A DNA stretch of 64,000 bases from Yoonia sp. I 8.24 (GTDB taxonomy: Bacteria; Pseudomonadota; Alphaproteobacteria; Rhodobacterales; Rhodobacteraceae): assembly GCF_022096995.1 (NCBI RefSeq), contig NZ_JACXGQ010000002.1, positions 186,001-250,000 of the forward strand. Reading direction: 5' to 3'. The translations under genes and the position numbers were made by a program. Every line of letters begins with the position of its first letter. The stretch's first letter is position 1. Below the pieces are notes generated by a model. That model was given only the letters and a program-made list of their open reading frames with translations, searched no databases and was not told the DNA's origin. Shown here piece after piece: positions 53,074 through 63,753 of this stretch.

Positions 53074-54390
53074 TTAGCGCAGGATTGGCACCTTCATTTT
53101 CGTATTTCTTTCGGTATCAAGCGCTGGCGGTTTTGGCCCGCCTGTCGCCCAATCAAGCAGTTCGACCGTATGTACAATTGGCACTTGGGTGGCGCTGCCA
53201 ATTTGCACCATGCAGCCAATATTGCCTGCGGCGATGATATCAGGCCTCAGCGCTTCGAGCGTGTCGACTTTACGTGATTTTAGCTGCGCTGAAATTTCGG
53301 GCTGCATCAGATTATACGTGCCCGCCGATCCGCAGCACAGATGGCTGTCCGCGGGTTCCAAAACAGTAAACCCGGCGTTTTTGAGAAGCGTTTTCGGATG
53401 GGTTTTGATCTGTTGCCCATGTTGTAGCGAACAGGCCGCGTGATAGGCTACTTTGGTGTTTTTATCATCGCCTTTGGGCAGGTCCAGTTGCATCAACACC
53501 TCTGAGATATCCATCGCAATCGCACTGACCCGTGCAGCATCAGCGGCCAAAGGGTCATTGCGGAACATATGTCCGTAGTCTTTGACTGTGGTGCCGCAGC
53601 CAGAGGTATTGATTACAATGGCGTCGAGCCCTTGATCCATTTCACGCACCCATGCGCGAATGTTCTTGGCCGCCGCTGCGTGGCTTTCACCTTCTTTGCC
53701 CATGTGATGGGTCAGCGCACCACAGCAGCCTGCGCCGCTCGCCACCACAACCTCGGCGCCCATACGTGTGAGCAATCGGATGGTCGCATCGTTGATGTCA
53801 GTGTTAAGCGCCTTTTGCGCGCACCCTGTCATCAGCGCGACGCGCATCTTTTTGGCCTGCGCCGGAAAGACCTGCGGGTCGTCGTTGCGGCTCACGGGGG
53901 GGATGGTCTTTGGGGCCATGGCGATCATCGCGCGCAGGCGCGGGTCAGGCAAAAACCGTGCAAAGGGGCGTGCGATTTTCGCGCCAAGCAGTGCCACACG
54001 AAACCGCGTCGGATAGGGCAATATGCGCGCGAGCACCCACCGCAGCGCCCGATCAGACCAAGGGCGGTTGTAATGTTCTTCGATATAGGCGCGGGCATGG
54101 TCAACCAAATGCATATAATGCACACCAGATGGGCAGGTGGTCATGCAGGCCAGACAAGACAGGCAACGGTCAATATGTTTGACCGTTTTCGCATCAGGCT
54201 TGCGGTTATTTTCCAGCATATCTTTGATCAGGTATATCCGCCCACGGGGGCTATCTAATTCGTCACCAAGCACTTGGTATGTCGGACAGGTCGCCGTGCA
54301 AAATCCGCAATGCACACAGGCACGCAGAATTTCATTGGCCCGCGCTGTTCCCGGATCGGTGAGCTGTTCTGGTGTGAATGTGGTTTGCAT
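53074..54390 (-). CDS. glcF: Glycolate oxidase iron-sulfur subunit
   Basis: A 438-residue subunit with two 4Fe-4S sites, CVHCGFCTATCP (25-36) and CLSCLACMTTCP, and two CCG-type cysteine domains (GCCGALTHH, CCGSAGTYN). With GlcD and GlcE it oxidises glycolate to glyoxylate and passes electrons to the membrane. It follows glcE with a one-base overlap. Confidence 0.95.
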   Translation of the reverse strand: MQTTFTPEQLTDPGTARANEILRACVHCGFCTATCPTYQVLGDELDSPRGRIYLIKDMLENNRKPDAKTVKHIDRCLSCLACMTTCPSGVHYMHLVDHARAYIEEHYNRPWSDRALRWVLARILPYPTRFRVALLGAKIARPFARFLPDPRLRAMIAMAPKTIPPVSRNDDPQVFPAQAKKMRVALMTGCAQKALNTDINDATIRLLTRMGAEVVVASGAGCCGALTHHMGKEGESHAAAAKNIRAWVREMDQGLDAIVINTSGCGTTVKDYGHMFRNDPLAADAARVSAIAMDISEVLMQLDLPKGDDKNTKVAYHAACSLQHGQQIKTHPKTLLKNAGFTVLEPADSHLCCGSAGTYNLMQPEISAQLKSRKVDTLEALRPDIIAAGNIGCMVQIGSATQVPIVHTVELLDWATGGPKPPALDTERNTKMKVPILR

Positions 54391-55511
54391 CAGGCCATCA
54401 ACCCTTTGTTGAGAATATTGCGGGGGTCGAATTTGGCGCGTAATCCGGCGCTGATCGTTGCGATAGGTGTTGATTCGGGGTGGAACACCGGCGCGTCCCC
54501 CGCACCGCGAATGCGTGTTGCATGCCCTTTGAAGTCACCTAATTTCGCGCGAAGATCTCCGCCATCGGTTAACGCCCAAATCAGCCCGCCGCCCCAATCA
54601 TATTGTACGGCGTTTGCATCTAACTTGGCCACAATATCGGCAGCGTCAGACGGTTTGACAGATATGCGCCAGACATCTCCGGGCTGATCTGAGAACGCAG
54701 TCACATCGCGCACCCATGCCCAACCTTTCTGCGTGCCGTAACCATTGTCCGTTTCGCCAATTTGCAGCGTGGCTTCACCGAATGGTTTCAACAGGTCGCG
54801 CAGGCGGTCTGCGCGGTATTTGACCGACGCGTCGAACCCTTCAATCCGGATCATGGTGATCGGATCGCCTTGCATGCTTTGCGGCAGATGTGCTGCACCC
54901 GTAACCTCGAACGGAGAGCCAAGTGCGGCTGACATCGCTTTGATCGCGCGCGCATCGTCCAACCCGTGCAACATCACGCAAGCCGTTTGGGCGACGTTTG
55001 GCAGCACCTTCAACGACACTTCTGTCAACACACCCAATGTGCCGTAGGCGCCCGACATCAGCTTCACGAGATCATAGCCGGTTACGTTTTTCATCACGCG
55101 GCCACCGTTTTTGACGATATTGCCCGCTCCATCAACAAAGCGCACACCCAGCAAGAAATCGCGGCACGCCCCAACAGATATGCGGCGCGGTCCCGAAATA
55201 TTGCCGGCAACAATGCCGCCAATTGTTGGCGCGCCCTTAGTGCCGAGCAATGCGCGATGGTCCATTGGCTCAAACGCGAGCCTTTGGTTTTCTGCGGCAA
55301 GGGCTGCGTTGATGTCAGTCAAAGGCGTGCCAGCTTTGGCGACGATGGTCATTGCACCCGGTTCATAAAGCGTGATGCCCGACATGGCGCGCATATCAAC
55401 AGTGTCGCCCGCAACATGGGCATAGCTGCGCGTGCCGCCGCCCCGAATACTTAAGGGGGCATCGGCACCTTTGATCAGGTCAGAAAGGTCTTGTTCGGTC
55501 TGGGGTGTCAT
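54390..55511 (-). CDS. glcE: Glycolate oxidase FAD-binding subunit
   Basis: A 373-residue flavoprotein of the FAD_binding_4 type (PLSIRGGGTRSY, AGTPLTDINAAL, KNVTGYDLVKLMSGAYGTLGV). It is the shorter partner of GlcD, begins two bases after the glcD stop and abuts glcF, so all three are co-translated. Confidence 0.94.
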   Translation of the reverse strand: MTPQTEQDLSDLIKGADAPLSIRGGGTRSYAHVAGDTVDMRAMSGITLYEPGAMTIVAKAGTPLTDINAALAAENQRLAFEPMDHRALLGTKGAPTIGGIVAGNISGPRRISVGACRDFLLGVRFVDGAGNIVKNGGRVMKNVTGYDLVKLMSGAYGTLGVLTEVSLKVLPNVAQTACVMLHGLDDARAIKAMSAALGSPFEVTGAAHLPQSMQGDPITMIRIEGFDASVKYRADRLRDLLKPFGEATLQIGETDNGYGTQKGWAWVRDVTAFSDQPGDVWRISVKPSDAADIVAKLDANAVQYDWGGGLIWALTDGGDLRAKLGDFKGHATRIRGAGDAPVFHPESTPIATISAGLRAKFDPRNILNKGLMA

Positions 55512-55512
55512 A

Positions 55513-56955
55513 TCAGTGATCTCCGGCCGCGCGGCGGGCTTCAGAACTATCTAGCGGGAACACTTTGGCCGCGTTCAACAGCCAAGCAGGGTCGAACACA
55601 TCTTTGACGGCCATCTGCGCCTCTAGATCTGCGGGGTCATATTGCACGTTCATCAGGTCACGTTTTTCGATCCCCACACCATGTTCACCGGTCAGGCAAC
55701 CGCCCACTTCGACGCAGAGTTTCAAGATATCGGCGCCAAATGTCTCGCAAAGTTCAAGATCGCCGGGCTTATTGGCATCGAACAAGATCAGCGGGTGCAT
55801 ATTGCCATCGCCCGCGTGGAACACATTGCCGACGCCCAGCCCGTACTCCTTGGACATCTCGCCGATCCGGCGCAGCACATAGGGCAGTTGCGACACCGGG
55901 ATCGTGCCATCAAGGCACATGTAATCATTGATCTGCCCCATCGCACCAAAGGCCGATTTGCGGCCCAACCAAATGCGTGCCGCCTCATCCGCTGATTTGG
56001 CTTCGCGCAATTCAACCGGGTTATGTTTGGCGGCAATGTCCATGATCAAGGCCAGTTGCGCGTCGATTTCCGCATCTGATCCTTCGACCTCGACAATCAG
56101 CAGCGCCTCGCACATCGGATAGCCCGCCTTGGCGAAAGCTTCGGTCGCTTCGATACAGGGGCGGTCCATGAATTCGATCGCTACAGGTAAAACGCCTGCT
56201 TTGATAATGTCTGTGACAACCTGGCCTGCGACCTCGTTGCTGTCATATCCCATCAGCACAGGACGTGCGCCTTCGGGTTTGGGCAGAATGCGCAGAGTGG
56301 CTTCGGTCACAACGCCAAGCTGCCCTTCGGAGCCGCAAATGACGCCAAGCAAATCCAACCCGCCCGCATCCATATGCGCGCCCCCGATGTCCACAATACT
56401 GCCATCCATCATGACCATCGTCACGCCCAGCAGGTTATTCGTGGTCACCCCGTATTTGAGACAATGCGCACCGCCCGAATTCATCGCGATATTTCCTGCA
56501 ATGGCGCAGGCCAATTGGCTAGACGGATCAGGCGCGTAGAAGAACCCATCTTCCTCGACAGCGCCCGTGACCGACAGATTGGTCCGGCCTGTCTGCACCG
56601 TGATATAGCGGTCTGGATAGTTGGTTTCGATCACGCCGTTCATCTTGGCCACGCCAAGGATCACGCAATCGGCGGTCGGTAGCGCCCCCCCAGCAAGCGA
56701 TGTGCCCGAACCGCGCGGAACGACGGGCACGCCCATATCGTGGCAAATTTTCATGACCGCCGCGACCTCTTGGGTATTTGCAGGCAACACAGCACAAAGC
56801 GGCGGGCAGCGGTAAGCGGTCAATGCATCGCATTCATAGGCGCGGGTTTCGGTCACATCGGAAATTACCGCGTTCGCAGGCAAAACGGCCTGCAAACGGC
56901 TAACAATTTGATCCTTGCGTGATAGGACGCTGGCATTCGGGGCTGGCATTTCCAT
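55513..56955 (-). CDS. glcD: Glycolate oxidase subunit GlcD
   Basis: A 480-residue FAD-linked oxidase. FAD site VPRGSGTSLAGGALP, the conserved SSQLACAIAGNIAMNSGG and the C-terminal GGCLTGEHGVG with the catalytic histidine are complete. The start 56955 (MEMPAPNAS) follows CGGAGAAC; the frame to 57000 runs through the operator and is rejected. It heads the glcDEF operon; glyoxylate made here could feed the class V aminotransferase at 22 kb. Confidence 0.96.
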   Translation of the reverse strand: MEMPAPNASVLSRKDQIVSRLQAVLPANAVISDVTETRAYECDALTAYRCPPLCAVLPANTQEVAAVMKICHDMGVPVVPRGSGTSLAGGALPTADCVILGVAKMNGVIETNYPDRYITVQTGRTNLSVTGAVEEDGFFYAPDPSSQLACAIAGNIAMNSGGAHCLKYGVTTNNLLGVTMVMMDGSIVDIGGAHMDAGGLDLLGVICGSEGQLGVVTEATLRILPKPEGARPVLMGYDSNEVAGQVVTDIIKAGVLPVAIEFMDRPCIEATEAFAKAGYPMCEALLIVEVEGSDAEIDAQLALIMDIAAKHNPVELREAKSADEAARIWLGRKSAFGAMGQINDYMCLDGTIPVSQLPYVLRRIGEMSKEYGLGVGNVFHAGDGNMHPLILFDANKPGDLELCETFGADILKLCVEVGGCLTGEHGVGIEKRDLMNVQYDPADLEAQMAVKDVFDPAWLLNAAKVFPLDSSEARRAAGDH

Positions 56956-56970
56956 GGCGGTTCTCCGTAT

Positions 56971-56991
56971 TTGGTAAAAATATATTACCAA
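56971..56991 (-). promoter_or_regulatory. Operator palindrome in the glcD promoter
   Basis: Perfect inverted repeat TTGGTAA-N7-TTACCAA with an AT-only spacer, 15 bases before the glcD start and likely overlapping the promoter. It shares the layout and 16 of 21 positions with the site at 2177-2197 before the FadR-type regulator. Confidence 0.75.
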
Positions 56992-57036
56992 TTTTTCCAT
57001 ATGGCAAGTGGGTAGCCGACTGGCTAAACAAGACCT

Positions 57037-57735
57037 ATGGAATTATTTGAACATCTTGGGCTTTTGACCCTGTGGGATTGGGGCGCGGCGGCATTTATCG
57101 TGGTGGGCTGGCTTGTGATCGGATCGTTGATTGATCGCCCAGGCGGCAAGCGCCCGTCGGTAACTGTGTTGATGTCCGCGCACCGGCGCGAATGGATGAA
57201 GGTGTTTGTGACCCGGAATCCTCGTATCTATGACAGCCAAATCCTTGCAAGTCTGCGTCAAAGCACATCGTTTTTCGCATCAACCTGTTTGCTTGCAATT
57301 GGCGGTGTGCTTGCACTGATCGGGAATACTGATCCGTTACGCGGCGTGGCGCTCGAGGTCACAGACGCGCCACTGCCGGTTGTTGTGTGGCAGTTAAAGC
57401 TGGGGCTTGTGGTTTTGTTTTTGGCCAATGCGTTTCTGAAATTCGTTTGGTCAAACCGCGTGTTTGGCTATTGTGCGGTTGTCATGTCCGCTGTGCCCAA
57501 CGACCCCGACGACCCGATCGCTTATCCACGCGCGGCACAGGCGGCTGAGCTCAACATTCGTGCGGGCGTTAATTTTAACCGCGGGCTGCGGGCGATGTAT
57601 TTTGCATTGGCGGCGCTTGCGTGGTTGTTGGGGGCATTTGCACTGATTGGCGCGACGATAATTGCCTTGGGCATCGTCTGGTCACGCGAATTTGCATCAG
57701 TTCCGCGCAGTATTCTGCTAAACGAGACGACATGA
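57037..57735 (+). CDS. DUF599 membrane protein
   Basis: A 232-residue protein with four membrane segments (around residues 14-32, 76-96, 115-135 and 190-220) and the DUF599 hallmark HRREWMKVFVTRNPRIYDSQI between the first two. Function unknown. It is divergent from glcDEF across 81 bases and overlaps the next gene in ATGA. Confidence 0.85.
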   Translation: MELFEHLGLLTLWDWGAAAFIVVGWLVIGSLIDRPGGKRPSVTVLMSAHRREWMKVFVTRNPRIYDSQILASLRQSTSFFASTCLLAIGGVLALIGNTDPLRGVALEVTDAPLPVVVWQLKLGLVVLFLANAFLKFVWSNRVFGYCAVVMSAVPNDPDDPIAYPRAAQAAELNIRAGVNFNRGLRAMYFALAALAWLLGAFALIGATIIALGIVWSREFASVPRSILLNETT

Positions 57736-58073
57736 TGAAATATGCACTGATTCCCATTTTCGCAGCATCCGCCGCATTGGCCGATCCGCCCCAAGTCGCT
57801 GATGTCACCATTTCTGGCGACCGCGTGTCCGTTTCAATCCTGCACCCTGACACGGGTTGGGACCACTATGCCGACGGTTGGGAAGTGCTTGATGCGAACG
57901 GCAACCGGCTCGGGTTTCGTGAATTGGCGCACCCGCATGTCAATGAACAGCCATTTACGCGCTCACAAAGTGGGATCGTGATCCCTGAAGGTGCAACATC
58001 CGTGTTTATCCGCACCCGGTGTAGCGTTGATGGCTGGTCTGAAGAGCTGTTCGAAGTTGCGTTAGACGACTAA
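57732..58073 (+). CDS. Small secreted hypothetical protein
   Basis: A 113-residue protein with a signal peptide (MMKYALIPIFAASAALA) and one immunoglobulin-like domain (VADVTISGDRVSVSILHPDTGWDHYADGWEVLD), one Cys. I recall similar proteins in Rhodobacterales but have no name. It overlaps DUF599 by four bases and converges with a 4-base overlap on the next gene. Confidence 0.75.
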   Translation: MMKYALIPIFAASAALADPPQVADVTISGDRVSVSILHPDTGWDHYADGWEVLDANGNRLGFRELAHPHVNEQPFTRSQSGIVIPEGATSVFIRTRCSVDGWSEELFEVALDD

Positions 58074-60136
58074 CGCCGCCCTTCGCGTAGCCATGCACCA
58101 ATACTCAGCATTGCGGCTAACAATAGCCACGCCCAAGCAGGCAATATAGGCGTGATGCTGATATCCGCGGTTTGATAAGCGCCGCGCGGTGTGATCCCGA
58201 TCCAGCCGCGCCCGTTTGCGGGGCGTCCAGCGCGGACCGTGCGGATACTAATATCGCCATCCGAAATCATCAGGGTGCCGCCACCGGATGCGGTCAGCAC
58301 AGGGTCAAGCGTTTCGTTCGAGGCAATCGTTTGTTCAAATTCGCGCGGTGCTGCTGGGCCAAGTGCAATCACCGTTGTTTCGGTTCCATCATCCAAACGG
58401 TACAGCCCGATTTCGGGACCATTCCATAGCGTTTCAAACCGCCCCGGTGAGACCTGTTCCAACGACAATACGGTCTGCGTCCCGTCGGGGTGGGTGACGG
58501 TGACATCATCGATGCTTTCATTCAGCGTGCGCCGAATGATCCGCATGGTTTGGCCGCTTGGCTCTACCCACAGAGACTCCTCTTCAAGCTCGGGTTCTTT
58601 CATCATCCAATGTGCAAGACGGCGCAGCAATTCCAACTGTGGCCCGCCCCCTTCAAACCCGCGATCCCATAGCCAACTGTGGTCTGACGCGATCAGTGAC
58701 ACACGGCCTTCACCAATGCGGTTCAGAACAAGTAACGGGCGATTATCAAGCCCCGACATGACGGTCGTAGCGTCCTGCGGTACGAGCACATCAACCAACC
58801 GGAACCAACGCCCCCAACCCGGGCCGTCGCCTGTGGGATTTGGTGCGAGTTCTGCAAGCCCTTCGGTCACGGGGTGACGCTGGCCGATGTCGGTAATTTG
58901 CGGGGTAAAGCCTTCTTCGAAGACACGCGCGGTGGGCGCGCCGGGCAGAATTTGCCCCAGCGGTGATCGATAGATGCTTTCCGCGCCGCCATATTCCGGG
59001 CCAGACGACACCAGAACCGCGCCTCCTTGTTCGACATATTCGCGGATGTTGTTGAAATAATCACCCGGAAGAATCCCGCGACGGCGATAGCGATCAAAGA
59101 TAATGAGATCAAAATCATCGATCTTTTCCAAAAACAATTCGCGGGTGGGAAAGGCGATCAAAGACAATTCATTTACCGGCACCCCATCTTGTTTCTCAGG
59201 GGGGCGTAGGATGGTGAAATGCACCAGATCAACGGTCTGATCCGACTTAAGCAGGTTGCGCCACGTGCGTTCGCCTGCGTGTGGTTCACCTGATACCAAA
59301 AGCACACGCAAGCGATCACGCACACCGTTGATTTGCACAACGGCGACATTGTTGCGCGCGGTTAGCTCGCCTTCGGCTTCGGGGATTGAAAACTGCACGA
59401 CATTCATGCCGCCGTGAGGCAATTCAAATGGGATTTCAATGTCTTGCCCGACGGGAATGGGCAGGCTGATCGCAGGGTCGCCATCGACAGCGATCGACAG
59501 GTCAACCGCTTGGGTCGCGGGTGCGGCCCCTTGATCATCGATGCGCAATGTCAGGGTGACCTGTTCGCCCAAGATCGCAAACGCAGGCGCTTGCGATACC
59601 ACAAGCCGCCGATCCCAATCATCTGGTTGTCCGGTCAACAACAGATGCATTGGCGCGGGCAGGCGCGGGGCGCGTTCAATATCGTGCAACCGCCCGTCAC
59701 TGATCAAGATCACGCCTGCGACGCGGCCTTGCGGTTCTTCGGACAACGCTTGGGTCGTGGCGGTCATCAGCGCGGTGCCGATGTCATCTTCACCATCGGC
59801 AACCCGAACGACCCGCAGTTCTGTGTTATCAAGTCGGGCAATCTGCGCTGTAATATTCGCGAGCGCTGCATCATTTTGCGAAGGGCGATCCGCAATCCTT
59901 TGGCTCGCGCTTTCGTCGATAACGGCCAAAACAATATCGGATAGTGGGGCGCGGTCTTCTTGCTGCACGGATGGCCCCGCTATGGCGCAAAGTAGTACAA
60001 TTGCTGCCACCCCGCGAAGCCACCGCCCCGGCAGCCCCCGCCAAAGCGCAAAGGCAATGCCGAGCGCCACAAAAGCCGCGATGCCGATCAGCGCAGGCAT
60101 TGGGGTAAGCGGGTTAAAGATTAGTGTTTGTGTCAT
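58070..60136 (-). CDS. Glutamine-amidotransferase-like membrane protein of the BatA/DUF4159 operon
   Basis: A 688-residue protein with two N-terminal membrane helices, a degenerate VWA-like domain (VIDESAS in place of DxSxS), a class I amidotransferase-like fold (GEPHAGERTWRNLL, DLIIFDRY) and a C-terminal helix. The family sits last in the MoxR-DUF58-DUF4159 operon of alphaproteobacteria, thought to act in envelope or oxidative stress tolerance. It overlaps the DUF4159 gene by four bases. Confidence 0.82.
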   Translation of the reverse strand: MTQTLIFNPLTPMPALIGIAAFVALGIAFALWRGLPGRWLRGVAAIVLLCAIAGPSVQQEDRAPLSDIVLAVIDESASQRIADRPSQNDAALANITAQIARLDNTELRVVRVADGEDDIGTALMTATTQALSEEPQGRVAGVILISDGRLHDIERAPRLPAPMHLLLTGQPDDWDRRLVVSQAPAFAILGEQVTLTLRIDDQGAAPATQAVDLSIAVDGDPAISLPIPVGQDIEIPFELPHGGMNVVQFSIPEAEGELTARNNVAVVQINGVRDRLRVLLVSGEPHAGERTWRNLLKSDQTVDLVHFTILRPPEKQDGVPVNELSLIAFPTRELFLEKIDDFDLIIFDRYRRRGILPGDYFNNIREYVEQGGAVLVSSGPEYGGAESIYRSPLGQILPGAPTARVFEEGFTPQITDIGQRHPVTEGLAELAPNPTGDGPGWGRWFRLVDVLVPQDATTVMSGLDNRPLLVLNRIGEGRVSLIASDHSWLWDRGFEGGGPQLELLRRLAHWMMKEPELEEESLWVEPSGQTMRIIRRTLNESIDDVTVTHPDGTQTVLSLEQVSPGRFETLWNGPEIGLYRLDDGTETTVIALGPAAPREFEQTIASNETLDPVLTASGGGTLMISDGDISIRTVRAGRPANGRGWIGITPRGAYQTADISITPILPAWAWLLLAAMLSIGAWLREGRR

Positions 60137-62887
60137 TGGCCCAACCGATCTAGCAGGTCCGGCACATGGACTTGGTCAGATTTATAGTTCCCAGTCAGCA
60201 CATGCATGATCACATTGACGCCAAATCTAAAGGCGATTTCGCGCTGCTGTTCACCGGCTTGCCCGCGCCCGACTGGTAGCATGGCGGCGCCGTTTTGCGT
60301 CACGGCCCATGCGGCCGCCCAATTATTGCCGCCGATGATGACAGGGGTCACACCATCGTTGAGGTTGCGAAATGGCATACCTTCGGTTTGAACTGCGTTA
60401 ATTGGGGCGGCTTCGACCCAGATATCGCGGCTTGCGTAGCGTCCGGGGAAATCTTGCAGCAAGTAAAATGTGCGCGTTAGCACGTGGTCAGAGGGGACGG
60501 GCTCAAGCGCTGGAATATCCAGTGAGCGCGCGATGGCTTGCAGCTTGCGTCCTTCAGGCGACCCCGACCCGAACCGTGCGGTATCAGCGTCGCGCGTGTC
60601 AAACATGATCATCCCGCCGGATCGTAGATAGCGATTCAGCTTTGTGTAGGCCGCTTGCGATGGCAGCGCTTGATCAGCTGTGATCGGCCAGTAAAGAAAC
60701 GGAAAGAACGCGAGCTCGTCGGTCTCCAAATTAACGGCCAAGGGCGCGGAAGGTTCAATTGAAGTGCGCCGGAACAGCGTTTGTGACAGGCCCAAAAGAC
60801 CTGCGTGGGCGACTTCGTCGACGCTTTCGTTGCCAGTGATAACATGCCCTAACACCACTTGTGAGGTTGCGCGCAAGGCAAATGCATCGTCAGTTTGGGC
60901 CTGTACGTCTGGGGCTGCAAGGACGAGGAGCGCAAGCAAAGCGGCCACATCCGCGCGGGGCCCGCGTAAACGGCCGCCAACGGCGAGCGATGCGATCACA
61001 TCGATTATCAACAGCAAAAGTGCGGCCGTGAGCAACCAGCCTTTGAGCGCAGTTTCGCGGAGAGCAGTCATGCCTTCAACCGCGATATGCGACGGCCAGC
61101 TCGCGGGGGCCAAGACAGTGTCGGGACCGATGACATTCACAGCCAATTGCCGCTCAGCGCCTGCATAGAGGCCGGGCAGCAAGTCGGGCCCGGGCACTGC
61201 GGTCGCCAAGGTTTCGCCTGCCACGCCCGGCAGTGTGCTTGCGTCCTCAAGCTGGCCGTAGGCATCTAAAACCTTGCTTGGCAACCATGTTGTGCCTGCC
61301 AATTCTGCGGCTTCGGGCGTGGATGGGCGGGTCGATACCGCCATGCGTTCCAGCATTTGCACAAATAGACCTGATAGGGGCAGGCTGGACCATTCTGCAT
61401 TTGCCGTCACATGGAATAAGATAACTTGGCCGTCGCCGACCCGTTTACGCGTGACCAGCGGGGTACCGTCGGCCAGTTCTGCAATGACCCTTGCGGCCAG
61501 CGTCGGATCGGGTTGCGCCATGACTTGGCTTGTGACGCTGACATCGTCGGGCACGGGCAGGCCGAAAAATGGGCTGTCAGCGTCGAATGGGGCAAGGGCC
61601 TTGGGCTCTCCCCAGCTCATTGCGCCGCCAACGGTGCGCCCACCAGACCGCAAGCGCACGGGCAAAAGCGGATCCTCTGAACTGCGGCCCAAATCGCTCG
61701 CGGCAAGCCGCGGGCCCAGCAAAACGCAGCAACATGCCGCCACCGTCCATCCATTCCAGCAATGCGTCCGTTTCGGTCTCGCTGAGGGTCGCCACATCCG
61801 CCAGAATGATCACATCCGGGTTGGCAAGAAGGATGTCGGAAATAGTGCCGTCGATCAGATCGGCGGTGGGTTCGAGCGCTTCGCGCAGGTAATAAAGTGG
61901 CGACAAAAGTTCGAGCCCCTCGCGGGCGTCGTTCTGTGCGATCAAAGCAACTTCGCGCCGTTTGAGCGCGTCATCTGTCAGGCTTACAGCGCCCGCTGAT
62001 TTGGTCCCATCGACTGAAAACCGCGTGATACGGTTGCGTAATTCGGGGGGAAGGATCATCGGGGTTTGCGCGTCGGATTCACCTGCGGCAAAGCTGAGCG
62101 GGACGGTGGCAAGTGGCCGCTCAACGCCTGCAGGGTCGCGGCCTGTGGCGGTGATTTGCGTCTCAAAAGCGGCACCAACTGGCGTGCGCGTGGCACTGAC
62201 GATCACTTCGCCATCCTCAAAGGTTGCAGGGCGTATGCCGATGGTCTGTTGCGGCGTTTGAAAGACGGTCACGCTGCCCACATTTTCGAAACGCGTAAGC
62301 AGCGCGTCGCGCCCATCAAAATCGATCCCGTCTGAAAGCCAATAGGTTTCAAATACCCCTGATTGGGTATCGAAATAGGATGCCGGATCAATTGGTTGCC
62401 AAGGTTGCGGGATCAGATTTGGCAGTCGGTTTTGCCAGTCACTTGGGGCGGCGAAGGGCAGGCCGCCTGCGGGCAGATCGGTCAAGACCACCACAGCGAC
62501 ACGGCGATCCGCGACAGCGGCTTCTGACAGCAATGTGTCAACGCGTGACATGTGTTGCGCCCAACGCGCAGCCCCAGCCCATGTGCCGTCCACCGCGATC
62601 ACGAGATCACCGTTACCACCGCGCGCGGCTTGTGGGTTCAAAACGGGCCCGGCGAACCCAATAATTATTGCGGCCATTGCGGAAAGGCGCAGCAAAAGAA
62701 GCCACCAAGGCGTCCGATCAGATTGGCTGTCTTTGTCGGCCAGACCCAACAAAAGCGCGACGCCCGGAAACTGTCGCCGGATCGGTGCAGGTGGCACCGC
62801 GCGCAAAAGCACCCAAAGAATTGGCAATGCGGCAAGCGCGACCAGCAACCAAGGTGCTGTAAACCCGATGGGACCCAGCGCCATCAT
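60133..62887 (-). pseudogene. BatA/DUF4159 membrane protein, split by a one-base frameshift
   Basis: In one frame (62887-61712) the N-terminal BatA part runs GFTAPWLLVALAALPILWVLL and a VWA-like domain to WMDGGGMLLRFAGP. It then shifts and goes on from 61710 as RLAASDLGRSSEDPLL through the membrane helix and DUF4159 domain to 60133. Removing one G near 61711, within CCCGCGG, joins both parts into about 916 residues, the usual family length. Both halves are well conserved and the neighbours overlap by four bases on each side. A sequencing error is as likely as a real mutation; programmed shifting is not suggested. Confidence 0.85.
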
Positions 62888-63753
62888 GCCTGCCGCTCCA
62901 GCGCGCCATAAAGCCAAAGGAGCGCGGCCGTCGCCGATTGTCCGGTATGGTGCGTGCTAAATTGCCAGCCGGTTGTGCGGGCGAGCATCGCAAGACGATC
63001 TTTACGTTCCGCCAACCGATCAAGGTAGCGCGCCTTAAGATCGCCGGCCTTCATCGTTTCATGTTCCAATGCGCCCGTCATCGATGTGAACACAGTACGC
63101 CCGTCAAAGGGAAACTCTTCTTCTTGCGGGTCAAGCACCTGTAACAATGCACCGCCCACGCCGCGATCTGCGGCACGCATCAAGGCTTCTTCGACGGGAG
63201 CGACATCGCCCATGAAATCGCCAATGAGCAAGGCGCGCGAATGTGGCAGCATCCCTTGGGTTTCGGGCGCGCCGTAATCGACGTCGCTCTGTTCTGATAG
63301 GATTTGTGCCATCTGCGTGATTTGCGCCTCACCACGCCGAGGGGGCAGGCGCAGCCCGGTCAAACCGACCCGTTCACCGCCGCGTATCATCAAAATCGTG
63401 GTGGCCAACCCAAGAAGCCGCGCACGCGCGCCCTTGCTTGGCAGTTCATCTGAATGAAACTGCATCGACGCCGCCTGATCGACCCAGAGCAGAATCGATT
63501 GCGCGATCTGCCATTCTTTATCTTGCACGAAATTTGCATCTGACCGGGCTGATCGGCGCCAATCGATACTGCGCGCTGCATCCGATGGTTGCGCTGGGCG
63601 GTATTGCCAAAACGTATCGCCCACGCCTGCCCGCCGCCGCCCGTGGTCGCCCAGCAAAACGGTGGTCGCCAGATGCTCTGCCTCGGCCAAAAGTGCCGGC
63701 AGCGGGGCTGAGAGGGCTTGGGCCTCAGCGCGAAGGGCGAGCGGGGTGATCAT
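62884..63753 (-). CDS. DUF58 protein of the MoxR operon
   Basis: A 289-residue cytosolic VWA-like protein. The DUF58 signature is YRPAQPSDAARSIDWRRSARS, followed by a degenerate MIDAS (LLWVDQAASM). It works with the MoxR ATPase upstream, which ends four bases inside it, and with the DUF4159 gene behind. Confidence 0.9.
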   Translation of the reverse strand: MITPLALRAEAQALSAPLPALLAEAEHLATTVLLGDHGRRRAGVGDTFWQYRPAQPSDAARSIDWRRSARSDANFVQDKEWQIAQSILLWVDQAASMQFHSDELPSKGARARLLGLATTILMIRGGERVGLTGLRLPPRRGEAQITQMAQILSEQSDVDYGAPETQGMLPHSRALLIGDFMGDVAPVEEALMRAADRGVGGALLQVLDPQEEEFPFDGRTVFTSMTGALEHETMKAGDLKARYLDRLAERKDRLAMLARTTGWQFSTHHTGQSATAALLWLYGALERQA

